From Victivallales bacterium (GTDB lineage Bacteria > Verrucomicrobiota > Lentisphaeria > Oligosphaerales > Oligosphaeraceae), in NCBI GenBank assembly GCA_017535315.1, contig JAFXUD010000047.1, positions 109,001 through 173,000 on the forward strand: a DNA stretch of 64,000 nucleotides, given 5' to 3'. Within the stretch, counting starts at the first letter, position 1; each line of letters starts with the position of its first letter. The position numbers and the translations under genes are program-made. The notes below the pieces were generated by a model. It was not told the origin of the DNA. It did no database searches and saw only the letters and a program-made list of their open reading frames with translations. This document shows positions 16,270-23,330 of this stretch, piece after piece.

Positions 16270-17463
16270 ATGACCACCACACAAAAGTCAAACAAACAGA
16301 AATTGGGTAGTTTAGTTGATGTCATTGGTGATAGTGCTAAGAAGCTAATACGCTCATTCAATGGTCGTCGTTCTGAATTTGAGCAACATATTGCAATTTT
16401 CGGAGAATCAGGAAGCGGAAAAACAACTCTATTAACTGTTTTTTATGGCTACCAACAGACAATAGAGTTTCAACACAATGCAGGCTATAGTCTTCTTGCA
16501 GATGATACGACACAAGGACAAAGTTTGCTCAATTCATTCTATAATCTTGAAACTAAACCAATCGCCCCAACAAGATTGACTTCAAGAGAGTATTCGTTCT
16601 CAATTCGTCCAGAGGGAGTCAAAAAGAATGCAGGGAAGATTGTATGGCATGACTATCCAGGAGAATGGTGGACTGAAACAAAAACGGCAGAAGAACAAGA
16701 GGATAAAGAAAAAACATTCCTCTCTTTGATTTCATCGGATGTTGCCTTGTTCCTTGTTGATGGAACGAAATTGAAGAACGATGGGGATAAATATCTTAAG
16801 CGTCTTTTTTGCAATTTTCGAGATGAACTCCGTCGTCTTAAGGAGTATCCTGCTTTAAAAAACAGTTTTCCATTAACACATTTCCCTAGAATATGGTTGA
16901 TTTGTCTTTCAAAATCTGATTTATGGCCTGATATGACTGCTGAAAAGTTTAAACAAAAGATTTTGAAAATTGCAAATCAAGAATTGCAAGAAGTCAAAAA
17001 TGAAATCCAAGCCATCATTGAAGAACCAGAGTTGTTCAACCTGGGTGAAGATTATCTACTCCTTTCTGCTTTTGAATACGATGAGAAGAGCGAGTCAATA
17101 ACAGATATAAAAAAACGAAAAGGAGTTGACCTAATTGCTCCAATTGCCTTTACTGTTCCTGTAAAACGCTCATTATGGTGGGCAAAAAAGAAACGGAAAG
17201 CTATTTCTAACATAGCAACTGCTGTTGAAATAATAAGAAAACTTACAACTGGTTGGTTAAAATGGGTTCCGTTAGTCGGTTATTATTTCAATTTATTAGA
17301 TCAAATTGCAAAAAAGCAAGTAATTGACTTAATTGCCGCCAAAGAAAACGCATTAAAAAAAGGCGCGTTTATTGATGCCATTCTGATTGCTTTCGAAGAT
17401 AAATTAAGCAAATACAATATAGAAAAAACATTCATTTGTAGAGATGAAGAAACAATCGGTTAA
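16270..17463 (+). CDS. TRAFAC-like P-loop GTPase, possible conflict-system core
   Basis: The 397-residue protein has the full set of GTPase motifs: P-loop GESGSGKT (45-52), DxxG as DYPG (128-131, in VWHDYPGEWW) and the base-specificity motif SKSD (214-217). A hydrophobic beta strand DVALFLVDG precedes the last. The remainder is helical and lysine-rich. The layout recalls the double-GTPase (DO-GTPase) families described in NTP-dependent bacterial conflict systems, but I cannot confirm the family by eye. The gene is far more AT-rich than its surroundings, as is its partner, which points to horizontal acquisition. ATG 16270 has an AAAGGAA ribosome-binding site; the frame is also open from 16222. 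The next gene starts 12 bases later. Confidence 0.75.
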   Translation: MTTTQKSNKQKLGSLVDVIGDSAKKLIRSFNGRRSEFEQHIAIFGESGSGKTTLLTVFYGYQQTIEFQHNAGYSLLADDTTQGQSLLNSFYNLETKPIAPTRLTSREYSFSIRPEGVKKNAGKIVWHDYPGEWWTETKTAEEQEDKEKTFLSLISSDVALFLVDGTKLKNDGDKYLKRLFCNFRDELRRLKEYPALKNSFPLTHFPRIWLICLSKSDLWPDMTAEKFKQKILKIANQELQEVKNEIQAIIEEPELFNLGEDYLLLSAFEYDEKSESITDIKKRKGVDLIAPIAFTVPVKRSLWWAKKKRKAISNIATAVEIIRKLTTGWLKWVPLVGYYFNLLDQIAKKQVIDLIAAKENALKKGAFIDAILIAFEDKLSKYNIEKTFICRDEETIG

Positions 17464-17475
17464 TAGGGCTGATAG

Positions 17476-18363
17476 ATGTTTAATGTCAATAACAACAATT
17501 TCTTATGGGTGACCAGAGGCAAAAAGTGGGGTTTTAGGTTTTTATCTAAATGTTCACTTCTTGCCTCATATTATGAAGTCATCTATAGAACGGTGTTTTT
17601 AAGTGATGAAAGCCGATTCGGCTATTGGAAAGGCATTATTACTTTTGAAAACACCGCCCCAATACCATATGTTGCTTGCAGATGTTATGACGACAATTGC
17701 ATCCAACAAGATGAAGCAAAACGACGCATTCCCCATGAGTTCCTATTTCTTTGTTCAAACAATGAGTACAATGAACTAAAAAATCTTGCCTGGGGAACTC
17801 TAGTAATGGAACAACTTAGAGAACAATATACTAAGCTTTTCGATTGTACTCCCAGTGAGGTGAATAACTGTCAATTAAGTATAAGTTTTCAAATAACTCC
17901 CGATATTGAAGAAAGTGAATCCTGTATTACGCTAGACATAAAAATACCGCTTACCTCTTCCAACCAACTAACGGCTACCATTATTCCGCTTATCTTTTCT
18001 ATTTTTCTTTTCTATTTGCTTAACGCCTATGTAATTTTTCATTACAAATACACTATTCAAAAAGCAAGAAGTTTCCAACGTCCACAATGCAACCAGTCTA
18101 TGAAATGCCCCCCCATACATAGTCCCATACCTCCATCCGTTGGTTTAAAAACGAGTCGAAAATACCCCATACCCCCAACGCCAACAAATACGCAACTAAT
18201 TGAATTCCAGTTACCTCCACCTCTTGAAGAACAGGATAATTGTATTTTTCAATGCATAAAAGAAAAATCCATCGAAAAACAAAACACTCCTCAAAGTAAA
18301 GAAAGCCTAACTACACCTCACAATACTACACCCAATTTCAAACATGTTCTAGACTCACCATAA
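17476..18363 (+). CDS. Unknown single-pass membrane protein with proline-rich tail
   Basis: The 295-residue product matches no family I know. Residues 1-160 form a soluble, cysteine-containing domain. One strong membrane helix spans about 166-188, and the last 100 residues are rich in Pro, Thr, Ser and Gln with several PPxP runs, probably disordered. It follows the GTPase after 12 bases and shares its AT-rich composition, so the two form one transcription unit and probably one functional module. A GTPase with a membrane partner fits a sensing or membrane-targeting role (inference). Confidence 0.65.
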   Translation: MFNVNNNNFLWVTRGKKWGFRFLSKCSLLASYYEVIYRTVFLSDESRFGYWKGIITFENTAPIPYVACRCYDDNCIQQDEAKRRIPHEFLFLCSNNEYNELKNLAWGTLVMEQLREQYTKLFDCTPSEVNNCQLSISFQITPDIEESESCITLDIKIPLTSSNQLTATIIPLIFSIFLFYLLNAYVIFHYKYTIQKARSFQRPQCNQSMKCPPIHSPIPPSVGLKTSRKYPIPPTPTNTQLIEFQLPPPLEEQDNCIFQCIKEKSIEKQNTPQSKESLTTPHNTTPNFKHVLDSP

Positions 18364-18713
18364 CAAGATTTTTTTCAACCTCCCTAATCAAATGTCCTTC
18401 CACCATGAGTTGGGCATGCCTTGGAAGGGAAGTTCCTAAGTTCTTCCACGATGAACGCTTCAGGAAGGCGTTTGGAGATGAATACGGGGTTATTGAAGTT
18501 GCAAAGGATGGCAATGAGCGAAATTTCGTCGCCGCTTACGCCAGGAAATACACCCAGGAGGATTTTGCCGAAGGAGTTTTCCCGCAGAAAAGCCATCTGC
18601 GTAAAACGGGAGGCCGTCGCAACTATTTGTCAAGACATTGCAAAACTGAAGAAATAAACAATATTATACATATACTTTGTAAGAAAACAACTATTCTCCG
18701 TAGTTAGTTAATG
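18364..18713. other. Intergenic stretch with possible gene remnant
   Basis: Between the AT-rich module and the vWA gene, the first 260 bases return to a higher GC content and keep several overlapping short frames open on both strands. None has a ribosome-binding site or recognisable domain. It looks like decayed or inserted DNA at the right edge of the foreign block rather than a gene. Confidence 0.4.
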
Positions 18714-18802
18714 AGAGTGCCAAGGAGCGACGGGATTGAAGGAACTTGCACGCGAAGAGGATTCTTCGAGGAAAACCACGCCCCGCGCTTCCGTGGCACT
18801 CT
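18714..18802. repeat. Imperfect inverted repeat with inner hairpin
   Basis: AGAGTGCCA at 18714-18722 pairs with TGGCACTCT at 18794-18802. The pairing continues inward with GGAGCG against CGCTTCC, and an inner CGAAGA/TCTTCG hairpin sits near 18753. No T run follows. It could be a structured leader or the boundary of an insertion. Confidence 0.5.
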
Positions 18803-18824
18803 TACTTTAAGACTAACCTAAGAA

Positions 18825-18867
18825 GTGATTTCAAAACTAGCGCGGAATACGCTAGTTTTGAAATCAC
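18825..18867. repeat. Family C palindrome, short form
   Basis: A perfect 18-bp inverted repeat, 18825-18842 with 18850-18867 (GTGATTTCAAAACTAGCG), encloses the 7-base loop CGGAATA. It ends 21 bases before the start of the vWA gene, so it could form a hairpin in that gene's leader. Confidence 0.9.
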
Positions 18868-18888
18868 CTCTAACAACAGGAGAATACG

Positions 18889-19473
18889 ATGAAAGACTAC
18901 ACGCACATTTGCATTGTTCTGGATGCGTCGGGTTCAATGGCATCCATCGAAGACGACACCAAGGGGAGCTTCAATTCCTTCCTCAAGACACAGAAGGAGG
19001 CAGGGGGCAAGACAGTGTTCGACCTCTACCAGTTTTCCGATTCCGTGAAAAGGCTTGTCGAACGAGTTGACCTGGCAACCTTCGACGATGATTTGATGGC
19101 AAAATACACCTGCTCTGGCTGCACGGCCATGAACGATGCCATTTGCACCGCCATCGATACACTGGACCAGGAGCTGGCCGCGTTGAAAGAGGAAGAACGT
19201 CCCGAAAACGTCATTTTTGTCATCATCACAGATGGCTTTGAGAATGCAAGCAAGCAGTTCACAGGGGCAGACGTCAAGAAGCGCATCATGGAGCAAACTG
19301 AAAAATACCACTGGCATTTCCAGTATCTGGCAGCCAATCAGGACGCCTTTGTATCAGGCGATGCCATAGGAATCAATCGCGACAACTGCGTAAACTGGCT
19401 ATCAAGCAAAGCAGGTGTCAGGGACGCCTGGGGCAAAGTCAGCTCCTTTGCCTCGAAAATCCGTTCAAAATAG
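18889..19473 (+). CDS. Von Willebrand factor A (vWA) domain protein
   Basis: The 194-residue protein is a single vWA domain with an intact metal site: DASGS (12-16), a threonine in CSGCTAMNDA and the aspartate in ITDGFEN. It has no signal peptide, so it acts in the cytoplasm. Stand-alone vWA proteins of this kind resemble TerY and often assemble partner proteins in stress or conflict systems; a role cannot be fixed from sequence. CAGGAG gives a good ribosome-binding site. A sirtuin gene follows after 22 bases, so the two are probably co-transcribed. Confidence 0.88.
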   Translation: MKDYTHICIVLDASGSMASIEDDTKGSFNSFLKTQKEAGGKTVFDLYQFSDSVKRLVERVDLATFDDDLMAKYTCSGCTAMNDAICTAIDTLDQELAALKEEERPENVIFVIITDGFENASKQFTGADVKKRIMEQTEKYHWHFQYLAANQDAFVSGDAIGINRDNCVNWLSSKAGVRDAWGKVSSFASKIRSK

Positions 19474-19495
19474 GGTTGATAAGGAGAATAAGACT

Positions 19496-20215
19496 ATGAA
19501 TAAACTAAAGTCACTTATAGACAAGGCCACGAACATCGTGGCACTGACGGGTGCAGGGATGTCAACAGAAAGCGGACTCCCCGACTTCAGGTCGATAACT
19601 GGGTTGTATAGCACAGTCACGACGGCGATGACTTTCAGCTCATGGCTGTTCAAGCTCTGGCCCAGCCACTTCTACAAGGTGATGGGGCCGTTCTACAAGG
19701 AGCTCAAGGAAGCCAAGCCCAACGCTGGACACATCGCCCTTGCCGAGCTTGAGAAATGCGGCAAGAAGGTTCAAATCATCACGCAGAACGTGGATGGCCT
19801 GCACCAGGCCGCAGGCTCCACAACCGTCCACGAAATCCACGGCAAACTGGGCACCATGACCTGCCTGAAGTGCAAAAGAATGCATGACACCGAGGATTTC
19901 ACAGAAACGCTCACCAAAGGCAAGACGCCTCGTTGCCGCTCCTGTGGCGGCGTGCTGAAGCCTGACCTGGTCTTCTTCGGCGACAACTTGCCAGAGGAGG
20001 CGTTCCGCAAGGCAAAGCTGGCCATGCTTGATGCCGACCTGGTGCTGGTGTGCGGTACCTCGCTGAAGGTCAGCCCTGCAAACCAACTGCCAGGCTACCG
20101 CGTGGAAGGCACGCCTCTCGTCATCATCAACCGAGATCCAACTCCATGGGACAGTTCCGCAAAACTCGTGATACACGCCTCCATAGGCGAGGTACTATCG
20201 AGGACAATCAAATGA
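19496..20215 (+). CDS. SIR2-family NAD-dependent protein deacetylase
   Basis: A 239-residue sirtuin. The NAD site shows TGAGMSTESGLPDFRS near the N-terminus and ITQNVDGLHQ in the middle. The catalytic histidine is in VHEIHGKLG, and the zinc module is CLKC...CRSC. FFGDNLPE and VCGTSLKVSP complete the family pattern, so it should remove acyl groups from protein lysines with NAD. The frame is open from 19415, but ATG 19496 with AAGGAGAATAAG upstream is clearly the start. The stop is followed at once by GAGGTAATT, the family C arm motif, and by a family B element. Confidence 0.92.
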   Translation: MNKLKSLIDKATNIVALTGAGMSTESGLPDFRSITGLYSTVTTAMTFSSWLFKLWPSHFYKVMGPFYKELKEAKPNAGHIALAELEKCGKKVQIITQNVDGLHQAAGSTTVHEIHGKLGTMTCLKCKRMHDTEDFTETLTKGKTPRCRSCGGVLKPDLVFFGDNLPEEAFRKAKLAMLDADLVLVCGTSLKVSPANQLPGYRVEGTPLVIINRDPTPWDSSAKLVIHASIGEVLSRTIK

Positions 20216-20224
20216 GGTAATTAC

Positions 20225-20411
20225 GTAACTATTCAGCAGGAGGTCGCCAATATGCACAGGATGACAGATTTTCTGCGCCTTGCCGCTTCGGTGTACTACG
20301 CGGCAAGGCGCAAAAGGACTGGGGTGGTCACCTGACTGTGGGTTTCGCTTCGCCGCTTTCGCGGCTTCACTCCACCCACGGCTATGCTCCTGCCGCCGCT
20401 ACGCGGCTTTT
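20225..20411. mobile_element. Family B MITE-like element, copy 1 (right end degenerate)
   Basis: The segment is homologous to 26938-27135: both begin GTAACTATTCAG, carry a 13-bp stem (here TGCGCCTTGCCGC at 20274-20286 with 20300-20312), then GTGGGTTTCGCT, CACCCACGGCTATGCTC and GCCGCCGCTACGCGGC. The right inverted repeat present in copy 2 is not recognisable here. It encodes nothing. Confidence 0.8.
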
Positions 20412-20641
20412 CTCTGTTGGTGAAATCTAATCGGCAACTAAAGTACATAATTCCCTAAAAAAACTGGAAGTTCACATGTAAATGGCATATTCACGCACAA
20501 GTCCTTGCCGAATATAAAGACGCTTATCATCAAAGAAAAGATTCTTGAACAAAATACATACCTTACAAGTTAACGCTATGTTTGTTAAGGATAGTTTACA
20601 AGGAACTTAACAATTGCAAAGAATACTTTCTCAACTGTTTT
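20412..20641. other. AT-rich intergenic sequence
   Basis: I see no gene, terminator or clear promoter. A short inverted repeat built from GTTAA and TTAAC lies near 20570-20612. Confidence 0.4.
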
Positions 20642-20649
20642 TTACTTTT

Positions 20650-20840
20650 CGCTATGTTCCCCAAGAGGATAGGTAACGGCAACGTTTTATTGTTGCGCCC
20701 TTGCGGGCGCTAAGTTCAGGGGGCATCCCTCCTTCACGCTGCGCGCTCTATGGGCGCTTACGTGGGGTTATGCATGATTGCGCACTCCATGCGCTTCCGC
20801 TTCGCGGCCTCTGTAAACTACTCTCTTGGGGAACATAGCG
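20650..20840. mobile_element. Family A MITE-like element, copy 1
   Basis: A 191-bp non-coding element is bounded by perfect 18-bp terminal inverted repeats (CGCTATGTTCCCCAAGAG at 20650-20667 and its complement at 20823-20840). It is flanked by an 8-bp direct duplication, TTACTTTT, at 20642-20649 and 20841-20848. The interior holds several GC hairpins. The right copy of the duplication contains the stop codon of the minus-strand gene ending at 20841. Confidence 0.93.
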
Positions 20841-23318
20841 TTACTTTTTAATCCGATCTATTACAGCTACTTCCATAGGTTGAAGCTGGAGTTTCAGGTA
20901 GTTTTTGCCGTCAATAACAACCATCCTGCCGCCGTTGTCGTCGCGGAGCTTTCCCGTACTGTCAAAAATGCGGCATTTGAAGCCACCGCCGTCTCCCCAG
21001 CCAAAAGTACCACTGATCGCCGTGATGATTTTATTGTCGCCGATGGCGCATCCACGGCGCAGTTCCCTAAAGCAGAACGGGTAGCAGAAGGCAATGGGAT
21101 TGTCATCCCACTGGTATCTCACATCGTATGGCATCGTCAGCATCCCCTCGTAAAGCGCACGCAACAACTGGATATGCAGATTATTGGAGAAGGTGCGCTG
21201 CAAGCCCAGGGGGCAAAAGCCCAATTGTCCGCGTGTCAGTTGGTCGGGATAGCCGCATTCCGTGAGGCGAAATGGTGTCTCCTCCTTCAGGGAAGTCGCC
21301 GTGGTCCAGGTAAAGGGATTGCGGTTTGCGTGGATGCCCACACCCTTCTCGTGGACATGTCTCATCAGCCAAATCAAAAACTCCTGTGAAAGCAACTGGT
21401 AGGAACCTTTCTGCGCAAGCAACGTTCCTGTTTTAGGATCGATGTCGCAACTGACGCCGTCTGTTTGGTTATAGGTAAAATAGGGGTCGGCACCCTCCAG
21501 ATAGTCGAAGTAGATGCCGTCGGCCTTCCACTCGTTTATCATCATATCCACCGTGCGTGCCACCATTTTTCCGAATTCATTGGTGCGGGTGGGGATGAAG
21601 AATCTGCACTTGGCTTCCATCGGGTAGCTTCCGTTCTTGTTGACCACGACACAGTCGCCAAAACGTTCCAAATCCTCGCCCGTCGCATTGCTGAAGTAGA
21701 TGGCCATGTAGTTGGCGAAGACACGGATCTCTTTCGGCACAATCTGCTTGTGAGCTGCAATGATTTTCCTGACCTCTTCGTGAAGTTCCTTTTTCTCCGC
21801 CAAGGCAAGCCCCCAGTACCAGTTTCCCTGGTAGCGGTTTTGCACTTGAATGGCCGTCAGTCCCGCGTTCGGCTTCCAGCCAGGCTTGGGCATGGCAATC
21901 GCACTTTTATAGGTACCGTGGATGGTCACCCCATTCAAATTCCACACCTGCCTGACCTGATTGAGGAAGGTAAAGTAATCCCCCTTCTCGACAGGATAGA
22001 CCTGAAGCTTCAGCGTAAGCTTCTTGCCAGGCGCAAGCATCAACTGCTCGTCCCGCAGCTGCACGGCCCCAGGCACCGTATAGTTCTTGGCGTGGATGCG
22101 CAGCACATCATCGCCTGGAACCAAGCCAAGTCCGCCTTGGTCGGCCTGCAGAAACAGCGTCGGATTCTCTGGGAAATAGGTGTAGTCGATGATGGGCTGC
22201 GTCACCCTGAGGCCACTGTTGTAGATGCAGTTTTCACCTGGTTTGAGCGTAAACGGCACCTCGTAGCGCACCATCACGGGAACGATATCCTCGGTGGTGT
22301 TCTCCAGTGTGTCCTGGATTTCAAAGTATCCTGGAAAGCGTTCCAGTTCGCGATGGATTTTGTAGAAGGCACCCTGCCCCTCAAATCTCATCGTCTTCGC
22401 GTCGCTTTGGGCGACCCAACCTGGTTCCTGCCCCTTACCTTCTGGGATACGGTTGAATTGGCACTCCCCTGGATAGGAAAAGTAACTGTTAACGCGGTAT
22501 TCCTTCTCGCCGCTGTTCACAATCACGGCCCCAGCCTGCCCGAAGCGCACGCTGTAGTTCTCGGTAAAGTCACGCCGTGGCTCGATGACAGGCATTTCCC
22601 TTGAAATCTCCGCCAACTCCTCAAGCCAGAAGGGCTGTTGCCGAACAGGAGCCTTCTCCGCCTCGTGAATGAGCAGAGAACGAACCACCAAGGGAAATGT
22701 GCCCTTCTTGTTGTTCGGGTCCGTCAAGGAGCCGCCCATCGCCTTGACGGCGGCAGGGGACATCGCGTTGTACAACACCAGCGTGTTCTCGCCAGCCTGG
22801 CAGCATGGTGTAATATCAAAGACAAAGTGTGACCGACTGCACTCTTGACTGCTGTACTTGTTCTTCGGGGTGTCAATCTCCTCGAAATTGCTGGCATAGA
22901 CCAATGAGAAGTAGTTGCCGCCGTTTTTCAGCACATTGTCCTCATGCCAGTTGCCTGTCTTGATGGAGTTGAAACTCACTTTGGGCGGACACCAGCGGCC
23001 TGGTTCGCCTGTATGCCCGTTGATGAAACGGAACTCCATCGGGCAGTTCAGATAGGCCTCGGGTGGAACGAGCTTGCCGTTCACATACACCAGAAAGCCC
23101 TTGGCATTATAGCCGCCAAACCCTTCGGGTAAATAAAGTCGCGCATCAAACTCCAGAAGAAGCGCATGCCCCGCCGCAGGCATCTTCTCCAGCGCAAAGC
23201 CTATTTCATGGGTGCTTTGCACGGAAATGGCTATTTTCCCCGCCTGCCTGAAAACCGTGACTTCTCCAAACACCATGCCGCAGAATAGAAGAAAAACAAG
23301 CGACAGAAAACTTTTCAT
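20841..23318 (-). CDS. Secreted glycoside-hydrolase-like protein
   Basis: The 825-residue product has a signal peptide (MKSFLSLVFLLFCGMVFG). A beta-rich N-terminal half is followed by a TIM-barrel-like half with WKADGIYFDYLEG near residue 610, which resembles the aspartate strand of GH31/GH36-type barrels. It is a paralogue of the next gene upstream (shared GDYFTFLNQVRQVW against GDYFDFLNRLRRDW). I cannot name the family or substrate. The frame opens with TTG at 23321, but ATG 23318 is the likely start. Its stop codon lies in the target duplication of a family A element. It is the last gene of a three-gene minus-strand operon. Confidence 0.72.
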   Translation of the reverse strand: MKSFLSLVFLLFCGMVFGEVTVFRQAGKIAISVQSTHEIGFALEKMPAAGHALLLEFDARLYLPEGFGGYNAKGFLVYVNGKLVPPEAYLNCPMEFRFINGHTGEPGRWCPPKVSFNSIKTGNWHEDNVLKNGGNYFSLVYASNFEEIDTPKNKYSSQECSRSHFVFDITPCCQAGENTLVLYNAMSPAAVKAMGGSLTDPNNKKGTFPLVVRSLLIHEAEKAPVRQQPFWLEELAEISREMPVIEPRRDFTENYSVRFGQAGAVIVNSGEKEYRVNSYFSYPGECQFNRIPEGKGQEPGWVAQSDAKTMRFEGQGAFYKIHRELERFPGYFEIQDTLENTTEDIVPVMVRYEVPFTLKPGENCIYNSGLRVTQPIIDYTYFPENPTLFLQADQGGLGLVPGDDVLRIHAKNYTVPGAVQLRDEQLMLAPGKKLTLKLQVYPVEKGDYFTFLNQVRQVWNLNGVTIHGTYKSAIAMPKPGWKPNAGLTAIQVQNRYQGNWYWGLALAEKKELHEEVRKIIAAHKQIVPKEIRVFANYMAIYFSNATGEDLERFGDCVVVNKNGSYPMEAKCRFFIPTRTNEFGKMVARTVDMMINEWKADGIYFDYLEGADPYFTYNQTDGVSCDIDPKTGTLLAQKGSYQLLSQEFLIWLMRHVHEKGVGIHANRNPFTWTTATSLKEETPFRLTECGYPDQLTRGQLGFCPLGLQRTFSNNLHIQLLRALYEGMLTMPYDVRYQWDDNPIAFCYPFCFRELRRGCAIGDNKIITAISGTFGWGDGGGFKCRIFDSTGKLRDDNGGRMVVIDGKNYLKLQLQPMEVAVIDRIKK

Positions 23319-23330
23319 CAAACCATTTCC

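Noticed and set aside
18405..18707. 100-codon plus-strand frame and overlapping minus-strand frame between the GTPase module and the vWA gene
   Set aside because: No ribosome-binding site, no domain and equally open frames on both strands. At most it is a decayed fragment.
18889..20215. vWA and sirtuin genes as part of the AT-rich GTPase module
   Set aside because: Their base composition equals the host background and two inverted repeats separate them, so I treat joint function only as a possibility.
20826..21389. Plus-strand frame starting at the right end of the family A element
   Set aside because: It is antisense to the secreted hydrolase gene, lacks a ribosome-binding site and shows no domain.
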